A stretch of DNA of 64,000 nt, from the NCBI GenBank assembly GCA_945787015.1, contig CALZGM010000014.1:20482-84481 (forward strand), written 5' to 3'. This DNA comes from an uncultured Roseburia sp. GTDB lineage: Bacteria > Bacillota > Clostridia > Lachnospirales > Lachnospiraceae. Position numbers and translations under genes: made by a program. This document shows positions 15,424 through 23,093 of the stretch, one piece after another; the first letter of the stretch is position 1, and every line of letters begins with the position of its first letter. The notes beneath the pieces are model-generated. The model made no database searches. It was given only the letters and a program-made list of their open reading frames with translations, and was not told where the DNA came from.

Positions 15424-16911
15424 ATGAAAACGTTATCTTCAAAGTATTATGGGGAAAATGGAATTCATCGCGTTCCGCTTTGGCGTATCGCAGGATTCGC
15501 ATGTAACAACCTGGCAACTAACTTATATTTGTGTTTGATGAACGTAGTTGCTTACTATTTAATTGGATTTGTAGGAGTTGCTGTTGTAACAGCATCCAGT
15601 TTTTCCATGATGATGAGAATCTGGGATGGTGTAACAGACCCAATCATCGGATTCGTTGTTGATAAGACAGATGGAAAGTTCGGTAAGAACCGTCCATTCA
15701 TGGTAATCGGTAATGTTATTCTTTGTACCATGAGCTTTGTGTTATACCATGTGACTCATTTATTGCCGGAAAATACTGCAATCCGTTTTGCATTCTTTAT
15801 TGTAGTTTCTGCTATTTACTACATTGGATATACTTTCCAGTGTGTTGTTACCAAGTCAGCTCAGACCTGTTTGACAAATGATCCGAAGCAGAGACCTTTA
15901 TTCTCAATCTTTGACGGATGCTATAATACAGTTATGTTTATCGGATTCCAGGCTTTATTGGCAAGTATCTCCGCTAAATACGGTGGAAGCTTCTACGAAG
16001 CAGGTTTATTCCATGAATTATGGATGATTATTGCAACTTTAAGTGCTATCTTAACCATCATTGCAGTGATTTCTATCGCACCAAAGGATAGAAGAGAGTT
16101 CTTCGGAACCGGTAAGGTGGTTAAGGTTGGTTTGAAAGATTACTGGGATACTTTGAAAAACAACCGTGCCATCCAGATGCTTGTTGTTTCTGCATCTACC
16201 GATAAGCTTGCAAATACTACGAAGACAAGTACCGTAACAGCTGTATTATTCGGTGTTGTTGTAGGCAATTTTGCTTTAAGTGCTTCTATTCAGGGATTTA
16301 CAGCAATTCCTACTTTAATTCTTACTATGTTTGCAATCGGTACCTTAGCTACCCGTCTTGGACAGAGAAAAGCGATGTTAATCGGTTCCTGGGGTGGTAT
16401 CATTGTAAACGCTTTACTTGCAGCACTTTGGATTTTCGGGGATCCGAAAACTATGGCAAATGCAAATGGTGGAATTAACTGGGGCTTCTTCACAATCACA
16501 CATGTTTTATTAAGCATTCTATTAGGTGCTTTAACCGGTATTTCCGGAAATATTGTTATCCCAATGACTGCTGACTGTGCTGACTACGAAGTATATCGTA
16601 CCGGTAAGTACGTTCCTGGTATGATGGGAACCCTGTTCTCATTCGTTGATAAGATTATTTCTTCCTTAGCACCAATGATTGCAGGTTTAGCTTATGCAGC
16701 AGTTGGTTATGCAGATAAGCTTCCGGATGCTTCAGCAACATATACACCGGCATTACATTATGTATCAGTATTCTTAATGTACGGTATGGTTATCCTTGGA
16801 TTGATTTGTAACATAATTGCTTTGAAGTTCTATCCATTGACCAAAGAAAAGATGGAAGAGATTCAGAGTGAAATCGCAGCAATCAAAGCAAAGGCTATGG
16901 CAGAATCATAA
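15424..16911 (+). CDS. GPH-family sugar:cation symporter
   Basis: A 495-residue, 12-segment transporter. The GPH signature is clear: RIWDGVTDPIIGFVVDKTDG followed by FGKNRPFMVIG. The C-terminal half has the PMTADCADYEVYRTGKYVPG segment seen in hexuronide and glycoside carriers. The start is supported by GAAGGAGAGAC about 8 nt upstream. It is a single-gene unit with its own operator-controlled promoter and a strong terminator at 16940-16968. The protein differs clearly from the GPH carrier at 13700, so the two probably carry different sugars. With the KDPG aldolase and KdgR-like sites nearby, a uronide is possible but not shown. Confidence 0.9.
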   Translation: MKTLSSKYYGENGIHRVPLWRIAGFACNNLATNLYLCLMNVVAYYLIGFVGVAVVTASSFSMMMRIWDGVTDPIIGFVVDKTDGKFGKNRPFMVIGNVILCTMSFVLYHVTHLLPENTAIRFAFFIVVSAIYYIGYTFQCVVTKSAQTCLTNDPKQRPLFSIFDGCYNTVMFIGFQALLASISAKYGGSFYEAGLFHELWMIIATLSAILTIIAVISIAPKDRREFFGTGKVVKVGLKDYWDTLKNNRAIQMLVVSASTDKLANTTKTSTVTAVLFGVVVGNFALSASIQGFTAIPTLILTMFAIGTLATRLGQRKAMLIGSWGGIIVNALLAALWIFGDPKTMANANGGINWGFFTITHVLLSILLGALTGISGNIVIPMTADCADYEVYRTGKYVPGMMGTLFSFVDKIISSLAPMIAGLAYAAVGYADKLPDASATYTPALHYVSVFLMYGMVILGLICNIIALKFYPLTKEKMEEIQSEIAAIKAKAMAES

Positions 16912-16939
16912 AATAAAAGAGATTGATTTAAAGTAGTGG

Positions 16940-16968
16940 GGCGTCGGGGAAACCCGGCGCCTGTTTCT
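16940..16968 (+). terminator. Intrinsic terminator of the GPH symporter
   Basis: GGCGTCGGG (16940-16948), a GAAA tetraloop and CCCGGCGCC (16953-16961) form a 9-bp stem with one G-U pair, followed by TGTTTCTGT. It ends the symporter transcript. Confidence 0.8.
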
Positions 16969-16997
16969 GTCATACGGATTGGAGAGGAGAAGACAGC

Positions 16998-17366
16998 ATG
17001 AAAAAGGTATCCGGAAAGAAAGAAGAAGTCCCCATTCAAGACTTAATAGCAGCGCAGGAGGAACTAAAGGCACTGAAAAAGGAATATGGAATGGAAGAGG
17101 AGGAGAAAGGAATATCCAAGGCAATTACTCGCTTTTTTGATCGTAGAGAAGCTCAATCCCAGATACCACTGAAAAAGAAAACATATCTTCTTTTAGCAAT
17201 TTTCACCGGATGGATGGGCGGACATCGCTTCTATGCGAAGCAGTATCCTACAGCAATCCTGTATTTAATATTGTTTTGGACCGGCTTCCCACTAGCTATG
17301 ACCATTATTGATCTTTTAATTGTGATTCCGAAGCAAGTGGATGAGCAGGGGATGATAACACTGTAG
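16998..17366 (+). CDS. TM2-domain membrane protein
   Basis: A 122-residue protein. Residues 1-50 are charged and probably helical (basic start, acidic EEEEK patch); residues about 56-110 form a TM2 domain: a first hydrophobic helix running into GWMGGHRFYAKQY, the conserved turn, then a second helix ILYLILFWTGF. TM2 proteins are small two-helix membrane proteins of unknown role. The start follows GGAGAGGAGAAG. It is monocistronic between the symporter terminator and an inverted-repeat region. Confidence 0.8.
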   Translation: MKKVSGKKEEVPIQDLIAAQEELKALKKEYGMEEEEKGISKAITRFFDRREAQSQIPLKKKTYLLLAIFTGWMGGHRFYAKQYPTAILYLILFWTGFPLAMTIIDLLIVIPKQVDEQGMITL

Positions 17367-17378
17367 ATGGGGTATTTA

Positions 17379-17407
17379 GTTCACTAAATTATTTTAGGCA
17401 TAATGTA
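17379..17407 (+). repeat. Dispersed intergenic repeat, copy 1
   Basis: The 29-bp stretch starting GTTCACTAAATTATTTTAGG recurs at 63959-63987 with two substitutions (C/G at the fifth base, G/A near the end). Both copies start shortly after a stop codon. It is probably the left end of a repeated intergenic element. Confidence 0.65.
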
Positions 17408-17414
17408 GGAAGTT

Positions 17415-17461
17415 AAATACTAGCTTAAAAAGCTTCGTAAGCCTTGGAAATGCTAGTATTT
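17415..17461 (+). terminator. Terminator-like hairpin
   Basis: AAATACTAGC (17415-17424) and GCTAGTATTT (17452-17461) are a perfect 10-bp inverted pair ending in a short T-run. The 27-nt interior contains a weaker AAGCTT/AAGCCTT stem. It is positioned to end the TM2 transcript. Confidence 0.55.
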
Positions 17462-17466
17462 TGCTA

Positions 17467-17630
17467 CAGAATTTAATTTATCGTTACGTATATTGAAGAG
17501 AGAAAGAGACTGACATTTTTTCGGTTCGTTTGGGAGCATATTAGAACTTCTTTTATGCGTACATCCGAATAGAAAAAAGTCAGTCTCTTTCTCTCTTCCT
17601 CAATATACGAAACTATAAATTTAAATTCTG
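17467..17630. repeat. Large imperfect inverted repeat
   Basis: The left arm (17467 to about 17522) and right arm (about 17572-17630) are reverse complements with a few mismatches and small gaps over more than 50 bp. The best-matched block is AGAGAGAAAGAGACTGAC in the left arm and GTCAGTCTCTTTCTCTCT in the right, flanked by TTTTTT and AAAAAA. The central loop is about 45 bp. RNA from either strand would fold into one long hairpin. Confidence 0.8.
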
Positions 17631-17642
17631 AATAAAATATCC

Positions 17643-18056
17643 CTACAGATATTTCTTCAACTCCGCAATAATCTCTTCATATTCTGCATCTGTTAAGAAT
17701 TTCTGTTGTGGGTTCATTGCAAATACGCCGCCCCACTCAAATTCATCTGTGTACTTTGGTACGAGATGGAAGTGAAGGTGATGACCGGTATCGCCATAAG
17801 CACCATAGTTTACCTTCTGTGGATGGAATGCTTTGTGGATTGCTTTGGCAACGTGGTTTACATCTTCAAAGTAAGCGGCACGTTCTGCAGGGGTCAACTC
17901 TACCATTTCGCTGACATGCTTCTTGTGAGCAACAATCACACGGCCCTTGTGGCTTTGTTCTTTAAATAAATATACTTTTGACTCCGGAAGTTCGCAGATT
18001 TTAATGCCAAATGCTGCTACTAATTCGCCTTCCCGACAATATGCGCAATTTTCCAT
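17643..18056 (-). CDS. HIT-family nucleotide hydrolase/transferase
   Basis: A 137-residue histidine-triad protein. The motif H-x-H-x-H occurs at His93, His95 and His97 in TGHHLHFHLVPKY; the first region has the CxxC pair (C4, C7) often found in Hint-like members. HIT proteins hydrolyse nucleoside phosphoramidates or dinucleotides; the physiological substrate is unknown. It lies 18 bp downstream of the KDPG aldolase gene on the same strand and is probably co-transcribed with it from the promoter at 19109-19136. Confidence 0.9.
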   Translation of the reverse strand: MENCAYCREGELVAAFGIKICELPESKVYLFKEQSHKGRVIVAHKKHVSEMVELTPAERAAYFEDVNHVAKAIHKAFHPQKVNYGAYGDTGHHLHFHLVPKYTDEFEWGGVFAMNPQQKFLTDAEYEEIIAELKKYL

Positions 18057-18074
18057 GGTAATCCTCCTTGTTTT

Positions 18075-19037
18075 TTATTTCTGGTTGAAGTGAATTGCAA
18101 ATCCTGCAATTTCATCTTTCATATAAGCAAAAATAAGTTCGCCCTTGTCATTGTATTTGTAAGAAGACTCATCAAATACAAATCCGCGTTTCTCTAAGTG
18201 ATAGATAGCACGCTCTAAGTAATTGGTCTGGATTGCGATGTGACCATGCTCGCCAGGACCTTTTCCCTTCATCACTTCAAACATACCGCCAACGAAGATA
18301 GAACTGTTACCTGGTTTTACTGCTAAATTTGTAAGTAAACCTAATTTATCAGCAGCAGAAGCGGCACAGTTTTCACAAGCGTTATTGATACCGACGTGAC
18401 GTAACTGGAAACCTAACATGGTAGAAACAGCCTCTTTTGTAAGAGCTGTGATACCATCCCAGTCTTTTGCATCTACTAAATCCTTGTTTACCATCCAGGA
18501 ACCACCGCAAGCAATGATTTTCTTGAAGTCAAGATAGCTTGTTAAATTCTTTGCATTGATACCACCGGTTGGCATGAATTTCATTTTGTTATATGGAGCT
18601 GCCATGGACTTAATCATGTTCAATCCGCCGGCTGCTTCCGCAGGGAAGAATTTAACGACTTCAAGTCCGAGCTCAATAGCAACCTCTACATCACTTGGGT
18701 TTGCACAGCCGGGTGTTACCGGAATTCCTTTTTCTACACAATATTTTACAACCTTAGGATTTAAACCTGGGCTGACAATGAATTTTGCACCGGCATTTAC
18801 TGCACGGTCAACCTGCTCTGTAGTAAGAACAGTACCGGCACCAACGAGCATTTCAGGGAACTGCTCAGACATGATGCGGATAGATTCTTCAGCAGCATCG
18901 GTACGGAAAGTAACTTCTGCACATGGAAGTCCACCGTCGATTAATGCTTTTGCTAAAGGTGCAGCATCTTCTACACGGTCTAATGCGATAACAGGTACGA
19001 TACCAATTTTGGAAATCTCTTCTAATACTTTGTTCAT
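18075..19037 (-). CDS. eda: KDPG/KHG aldolase with a C-terminal VOC-like domain
   Basis: A 320-residue fusion. Residues 1-205 are a class I KDPG/4-hydroxy-2-oxoglutarate aldolase: Glu41 and Arg45 in EVTFRT, GAGTV (66-70), TPGCANPSD and the Schiff-base Lys129 in VVKFFPAE. It cleaves 2-keto-3-deoxy-6-phosphogluconate to pyruvate and glyceraldehyde-3-phosphate, the last step of uronate and Entner-Doudoroff catabolism. Residues about 210-320 form a second domain (LRHVGINNA, HGHIAIQTNYLERAIYHLEKRGF, GFAIHF) with the strand-helix pattern of a VOC/glyoxalase-like half-barrel; its role is unknown. It is divergent from an IclR regulator, with KdgR-like boxes between. Confidence 0.9.
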   Translation of the reverse strand: MNKVLEEISKIGIVPVIALDRVEDAAPLAKALIDGGLPCAEVTFRTDAAEESIRIMSEQFPEMLVGAGTVLTTEQVDRAVNAGAKFIVSPGLNPKVVKYCVEKGIPVTPGCANPSDVEVAIELGLEVVKFFPAEAAGGLNMIKSMAAPYNKMKFMPTGGINAKNLTSYLDFKKIIACGGSWMVNKDLVDAKDWDGITALTKEAVSTMLGFQLRHVGINNACENCAASAADKLGLLTNLAVKPGNSSIFVGGMFEVMKGKGPGEHGHIAIQTNYLERAIYHLEKRGFVFDESSYKYNDKGELIFAYMKDEIAGFAIHFNQK

Positions 19038-19056
19038 AAGTTTTTCTCCTTTTATT

Positions 19057-19091
19057 TGAAACGATGTTTCATAATGTGAAACATCGTTTCG
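19057..19091. promoter_or_regulatory. Paired KdgR-like operator boxes
   Basis: TGAAACGATGTTTCA (19057-19071) and TGAAACATCGTTTCG (19077-19091) each fit the IclR-family KdgR pattern TGAAAC-N3-GTTTCA, and together form a 14-bp inverted pair around a 5-bp spacer. They lie just downstream of the aldolase promoter, where a bound repressor would block transcription. Confidence 0.7.
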
Positions 19092-19108
19092 TAAAATGAT
19101 ACAATATA

Positions 19109-19136
19109 ATTATAGCATCTAAGGAGTGCTTGTCAA
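19109..19136 (-). promoter_or_regulatory. Promoter for eda-HIT
   Basis: On the minus strand TTGACA (19136-19131), a 16-bp spacer and TATAAT (19114-19109) are both full consensus hexamers. Transcription would start near 19102 and run through the operator boxes into eda. Confidence 0.75.
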
Positions 19137-19154
19137 TAAATTCTGCCCAGAAAG

Positions 19155-19183
19155 TTGACTTTATACCGCTTGCATGCTATGAT
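19155..19183 (+). promoter_or_regulatory. Promoter for the IclR regulator
   Basis: TTGACT (19155-19160), a 17-bp spacer and TATGAT (19178-19183) give a good sigma-A promoter about 58 bp before the regulator start. The operator at 19194-19212 covers the predicted transcription start. Confidence 0.7.
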
Positions 19184-19193
19184 TTTGCTATGA

Positions 19194-19212
19194 AGTTTCA
19201 TATTGTGAAACT
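19194..19212. promoter_or_regulatory. Regulator operator, second site
   Basis: AGTTTCA-tattg-TGAAACT is a 7-bp inverted pair around 5 bp. Its core GTTTCA-N5-TGAAAC is also embedded between the two boxes at 19066-19082 (spacer TAATG). Its position over the transcription start of the IclR gene suggests autoregulation by the same protein. Confidence 0.65.
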
Positions 19213-19240
19213 ATAAGCGGTAGAAAGGCATGGGGTATCA

Positions 19241-20020
19241 ATGGCAGAAGAAAAAGAAGCAAAAAATCCGGTGCAGTCAGCGGAACGCATTTTTCAGGTT
19301 CTGGAAATGCTGGCGGATAATGGGGAAATGGGGCTGATGGAAATCAGCTCAACTTTAGGATTACATAAAAGTACAGTGCATCGTCTTTTGATGTCCCTTA
19401 TTTATATGGGATATGCAAAGCAGGATGAAGCCACACAGAAATATATGCTGACTTATAAATTGGTAAACATGGCCGGAAAGATTCTGGATCGTACCGATAT
19501 TTTGCAGATTGCAAGGCCATATATGGAGCGTTTGTCAGACATTAGTGGAGAAACGGTCCACTTGGTGCAGCGCGAGGGAAATCATATCCTTTATATTCAT
19601 AAAATCGAAGCAAAGGTAGGAAGCATCCGAATGGTTTCTCATGTGGGTATGGTACATCCGATGTATTGTTCCGGCGTGGGCAAAGCAATCATGGCAACAT
19701 TGCCGGAAAAAGAAGTGAAGCAGATCTGGAATGAGAGCGTGATTGAAAAGAAAACAGATAAGACAATTATTCGTTTTGAAGAGATGCTAAAGACACTGGA
19801 GGAAGTGCGGAAATGTGGCTATGCATTGGATGATGAGGAAAACGAAGAAGGGGTACGCTGCATCGCGGCAAGCCTTCGCGGATATGGAAAAACGGTAAAA
19901 TATGCGTTTTCGATTTCAGGTCCGGTCAGCCGTATGACAAAAGAACGGGTGGAGGAGTTATCTGTTGACGTAAAACGTGTTCAGGCAGAATTGTCAAAAG
20001 AACTGGGTTATTATGCATAA
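19241..20020 (+). CDS. IclR-family transcriptional regulator (KdgR-like by context)
   Basis: A 259-residue protein with an N-terminal winged helix-turn-helix (about 12-72; MEISSTLGLHKSTVHRLLMSL) and a C-terminal IclR effector domain (about 85-255) with the conserved HPMYCSGVGKAIMA segment and GVRCIAASL. It is transcribed divergently from eda, and the shared intergenic region carries GTTTCA/TGAAAC palindromes of the type bound by KdgR of this family. The likely job is repression of KDPG aldolase until a keto-deoxy sugar acid accumulates. The effector assignment is inferred from the operator and neighbour only. Confidence 0.88.
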   Translation: MAEEKEAKNPVQSAERIFQVLEMLADNGEMGLMEISSTLGLHKSTVHRLLMSLIYMGYAKQDEATQKYMLTYKLVNMAGKILDRTDILQIARPYMERLSDISGETVHLVQREGNHILYIHKIEAKVGSIRMVSHVGMVHPMYCSGVGKAIMATLPEKEVKQIWNESVIEKKTDKTIIRFEEMLKTLEEVRKCGYALDDEENEEGVRCIAASLRGYGKTVKYAFSISGPVSRMTKERVEELSVDVKRVQAELSKELGYYA

Positions 20021-20106
20021 AAAATGATGAATAATAAAATAAAAAAATGCTCATACTAGCTTCTGAAAGCAGAAGAAATCTGCTGGGAGAAAAGGAGATA
20101 AGATTC

Positions 20107-20496
20107 ATGAAAAAGTGGAAAAAATTTTTAGCTGGTATGGTATTCGTGTTATCCTTTAGTATGCTTACCGCATGTGCCTGCGGCACGGACAATAATGGAA
20201 CCAATAACACGGGAAATGGAACCGGGACAACGACAAACACAGAAAACCTTAACAATAATGCCAACACGACAGGAAATGGCACTTTGAATGGTACTGTGAA
20301 TGATAACTACGTAAATGATACCAACAATGTAGACGGCACTCTGAATAATGGAGTAAATGATGCCGGAAATGCAGTAAACGACGTAGTAGATGGTGTCGGT
20401 GAAGCAGGAAAAGATGTCATCGATGGTGTGGAAAACGGCGTAAATGATTTAACCGGTAACGATAATAACAACACAAATAATACAACAACGAGATAG
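20107..20496 (+). CDS. Small Asn/Thr/Gly-rich lipoprotein
   Basis: A 129-residue protein from the ATG at 20107, which follows AAGGAGATAAG; the in-frame ATG at 20047 lacks a ribosome binding site and would place the signal peptide internally. The signal peptide ends in the lipobox L-T-A-C with Cys23. The remainder is low-complexity: Asn/Thr/Gly repeats, then NGVNDAGNAVNDVVDGVGEAG and DVIDGVENGVNDL, with a repeated N-x-V-N-D pattern suggesting an amphipathic helix. It is probably surface-attached; no enzyme domain is visible. It follows the IclR gene and ends at a terminator. Confidence 0.7.
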   Translation: MKKWKKFLAGMVFVLSFSMLTACACGTDNNGTNNTGNGTGTTTNTENLNNNANTTGNGTLNGTVNDNYVNDTNNVDGTLNNGVNDAGNAVNDVVDGVGEAGKDVIDGVENGVNDLTGNDNNNTNNTTTR

Positions 20497-20506
20497 ACAG
20501 TGATAC

Positions 20507-20540
20507 TACCCGCAAATCAAAAACGTTTGCGGGTAATTTT
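20507..20540 (+). terminator. Intrinsic terminator after the lipoprotein
   Basis: TACCCGCAAA (20507-20516) and TTTGCGGGTA (20526-20535) form a perfect 10-bp stem with a 9-nt loop, followed by ATTTTAT. Confidence 0.8.
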
Positions 20541-20593
20541 ATGCCTAAATCAAAACAGAATTCTAAAATTCTCATGAAATCTCAGCAATTTTC

Positions 20594-20622
20594 TTGTGCT
20601 TGCTCTCCAATTGAATTATAAT
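20594..20622 (+). promoter_or_regulatory. Promoter for the clpX-like gene
   Basis: TTGTGC (20594-20599), a 17-bp spacer and a full-consensus TATAAT (20617-20622) lie about 40 bp before the start codon. No CtsR-type heptads were noticed. Confidence 0.6.
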
Positions 20623-20663
20623 GAAACCATTGTTACAATAGAAAAAGGGAGTATTTAAAGTAT

Positions 20664-22172
20664 ATGAGCAATAATGATTTCAGAGAAATTATAGATGACG
20701 ATAAGGTCCTTGACCAGATTTTGTCCGGGGACGAACCGAAGACTCCGGAAGAAAAACAGAAAGCGGAAGTGACTGAGGTGAAGGAGGAACCGAAAGAGGA
20801 GAAAAAAGAGTATGAGGACATCTGCTATATCTGTCACAGAACAGAGAGTGTTGCAGGGAAAATGATTAAAATCCCGGGCAATATCTGCATCTGCAGCGAT
20901 TGTATGCAGAGAACCTTTGACACCATGAACTATGGTGGCTTTCCGGTGGAAGATTTTTCAGGCAACCAGAATGAAAACAAGGGAAGAATGCCAAGCATCA
21001 GCATGATTAATCTGGCAGACTTGCAGGGATTCGGAATGCCTCAGCCAAAGAAGATTAAGAAAAAGAAACCGGGCGAGGAGCAAAAGCCTATCATTGATAT
21101 CAAAAATATTCCGGCACCGCATAAGATAAAAGCATCCTTAGATGAATATGTGGTAGGGCAGGAGCATGCAAAAAAGGTCATGTCAGTAGCGGTATATAAC
21201 CACTACAAGCGTATTGCGGATGTAACAAATGACGGAATTGAAATTGAAAAATCCAACATGCTGATGATTGGACCGACAGGCTGTGGTAAGACCTATTTAG
21301 TGAAAACCCTGGCGAAGCTTTTGGATGTACCGCTTGCCATTACAGATGCGACGTCATTAACAGAGGCAGGCTATATTGGTGATGATATCGAAAGCGTCGT
21401 AAGTAAACTTCTTGCGGCTGCAGATAATGATGTGGACCGGGCAGAGCATGGTATTATTTTTATCGATGAGATTGATAAAATTGCAAAAAAACGGAATGCG
21501 AATCAGCGTGATGTCAGTGGAGAGTCCGTACAGCAGGGAATGTTAAAACTCTTAGAAGGTGCAGAGGTAGAAGTACCGGTGGGAGCCAGCAGTAAAAATG
21601 CCATGGTTCCGATGACCACGGTTAATACAAAGAATATTTTGTTTATCTGCGGTGGCGCTTTCCCAGAATTAGACGAAATCATCAAAGAACGATTAAATAA
21701 GGCAGCAGCAATCGGTTTTAAGTCTGACTTAAAGGATAAATATGATGAAGATGAAAACATTTTACAGAAGGTAACGACAGAAGATGTCCGTAAATTCGGC
21801 ATGATTCCGGAGTTTTTGGGAAGACTTCCTATCATGTTTACGTTAGAGGCACTGACAGAGGATATGCTGGTACGTATCTTAACGGAGCCAAAGAATGCCA
21901 TTGTAAAGCAGTACCAAAAGCTGCTATCTATGGATGAAGTGAAGCTCACTTTTGAAGAGGAAGCATTGCGTTCTATCGCAAGGAGTGCGAAGGAGAAAAA
22001 AGTGGGAGCCAGAGCACTGCGCTCCATTATAGAGGAGTTTATGCTCGATATCATGTATGAGATCCCGAAAGATGAGAACATCGGTATGGTGACCATTACG
22101 AAAGACTATGTTGAAAAGAAAGGCGGACCAGTGATTTTAATGCGCGGCTGTCCTGCGATTGAGGCAAAATAA
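20664..22172 (+). CDS. clpX: ClpX-type AAA+ unfoldase with extended N-terminus
   Basis: A 502-residue protein, longer than the usual about 420. Residues 1-50 are acidic and disordered. A four-Cys zinc motif follows (C54-x2-C57 and C77-x2-C80), then a Lys-rich linker (about 128-142). The AAA+ module has Walker A GPTGCGKT (203-210), pore loop GYIG (236-239), Walker B IIFIDE (264-269) and the C-terminal KVGARALRSI sensor-2 region. The ClpP-docking tripeptide IGF is present (350-352), so it should feed ClpP. No clpP or tig is adjacent; metF follows after 3 bp. It could be the only ClpX or a second paralogue. Confidence 0.85.
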   Translation: MSNNDFREIIDDDKVLDQILSGDEPKTPEEKQKAEVTEVKEEPKEEKKEYEDICYICHRTESVAGKMIKIPGNICICSDCMQRTFDTMNYGGFPVEDFSGNQNENKGRMPSISMINLADLQGFGMPQPKKIKKKKPGEEQKPIIDIKNIPAPHKIKASLDEYVVGQEHAKKVMSVAVYNHYKRIADVTNDGIEIEKSNMLMIGPTGCGKTYLVKTLAKLLDVPLAITDATSLTEAGYIGDDIESVVSKLLAAADNDVDRAEHGIIFIDEIDKIAKKRNANQRDVSGESVQQGMLKLLEGAEVEVPVGASSKNAMVPMTTVNTKNILFICGGAFPELDEIIKERLNKAAAIGFKSDLKDKYDEDENILQKVTTEDVRKFGMIPEFLGRLPIMFTLEALTEDMLVRILTEPKNAIVKQYQKLLSMDEVKLTFEEEALRSIARSAKEKKVGARALRSIIEEFMLDIMYEIPKDENIGMVTITKDYVEKKGGPVILMRGCPAIEAK

Positions 22173-22175
22173 GAA

Positions 22176-23036
22176 ATGAAGATTACAGAGATTCATGAAA
22201 AAAAGAAAAATGTCCTTTCCTTTGAAATTTTTCCGCCGAAAAAGGATGAAGAATTAAAAAATATTGATGCAACCTTAGAAATTTTATGTGACTTAAAGCC
22301 GGATTTTATCAGTGTTACCTTTGGTGCGGGCGGAAGCTCGAATAATAATAAAACCATTGCCATCGCAAAGAAGATAAAAGAGGTTTATCATGTGGAGCCG
22401 GTGGTGCATCTGACCTGTTTATGCTATGACAGGGCAGAGATTGATGAATTTACAAAGGTACTTAAGGCAGAGGGCATCGAAAATATTCTGGCACTGCGTG
22501 GCGACCGCAATCCCAATGTACCGGAAAAGCATGATTTTGCACATGCCAGCGATTTGATTACTTATATAAAGCAGAAACATGATTTTTGTATTGCAGGTGC
22601 ATGCTATCCGGAGTGCCATCCGGAATCCGCAGGCAGAGTGGAGGAAATGCGTCATTTAAAGAAAAAGGTGGATGCGGGAGCAGAGGTGTTACTGTCACAG
22701 CTTTTCTTTGATAATAACTATTTTTACCGTTTTGCGGAGGACTGCAGGATTGCAGGAATTGATGTACCTGTGACTCCGGGTATTATGCCGGTGATTAATG
22801 CAGCACAGATTAAGCGTATGGTGACGATGTGCGGAGCGTCCCTGCCGGAACGTTTTGAAAAAATTATTCTACGCTATGGAGATAATAAAACAGCATTATT
22901 TGATGCAGGTATGGCTTATGCATTAAGCCAGATTATTGATTTGCTTGCAAACGATGTAGATGGACTGCATTTGTATACCATGAATAATCCGGTTGTGGCA
23001 CGCCGTATTTGTGAAGGAATTAAGAATCTGGTATAG
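22176..23036 (+). CDS. metF: Methylenetetrahydrofolate reductase
   Basis: A 286-residue FAD-dependent TIM-barrel enzyme reducing 5,10-methylene-THF to 5-methyl-THF. Family signatures include FEIFPPKKDEE near the N-terminus (catalytic Glu in the FPPK region), SVTFGAGG (about 48-55), LALRGD (about 108-113), the substrate loop HPES and LLSQLFFDN (about 171-179). It begins 3 bp after the clpX-like stop and shares its transcript, ending in the terminator at 23053-23093. The length is normal. Confidence 0.93.
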   Translation: MKITEIHEKKKNVLSFEIFPPKKDEELKNIDATLEILCDLKPDFISVTFGAGGSSNNNKTIAIAKKIKEVYHVEPVVHLTCLCYDRAEIDEFTKVLKAEGIENILALRGDRNPNVPEKHDFAHASDLITYIKQKHDFCIAGACYPECHPESAGRVEEMRHLKKKVDAGAEVLLSQLFFDNNYFYRFAEDCRIAGIDVPVTPGIMPVINAAQIKRMVTMCGASLPERFEKIILRYGDNKTALFDAGMAYALSQIIDLLANDVDGLHLYTMNNPVVARRICEGIKNLV

Positions 23037-23052
23037 AGTAGCAAAATGAATT

Positions 23053-23093
23053 CCCCGTCATTTATTAGTAGAAATAGATGATGGGGTTTTTTT
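23053..23093 (+). terminator. Intrinsic terminator whose 3' arm doubles as a ribosome binding site
   Basis: CCCCGTCAT (23053-23061) pairs with ATGATGGGG (23078-23086, one G-U) around a 16-nt loop, followed by seven T. The ATG of the next gene begins at 23094, directly after the T-run, and the GGGG of the 3' arm is the only Shine-Dalgarno-like sequence for it. Confidence 0.75.

Larger units (their letters stand above)
17367..17642. repeat. Palindrome-rich intergenic region between convergent genes
   Basis: This 276-bp gap between the TM2 gene and the HIT gene (minus strand) holds no believable ORF. It contains a short dispersed repeat (17379-17407), a terminator-like hairpin (17415-17461) and a large imperfect inverted repeat (17467-17630). 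The arrangement resembles a small non-autonomous intergenic element, possibly serving both genes as terminator. Confidence 0.6.

Noticed and set aside
18556-19059. Plus-strand ORF of 167 codons
   Set aside because: It is antisense to the eda aldolase domain and runs into its operator; the minus-strand gene is certain.
21503-22096. Minus-strand ORF of 197 codons
   Set aside because: It lies entirely opposite the conserved AAA+ part of the clpX-like gene and is Ser-rich in the manner of antisense frames.
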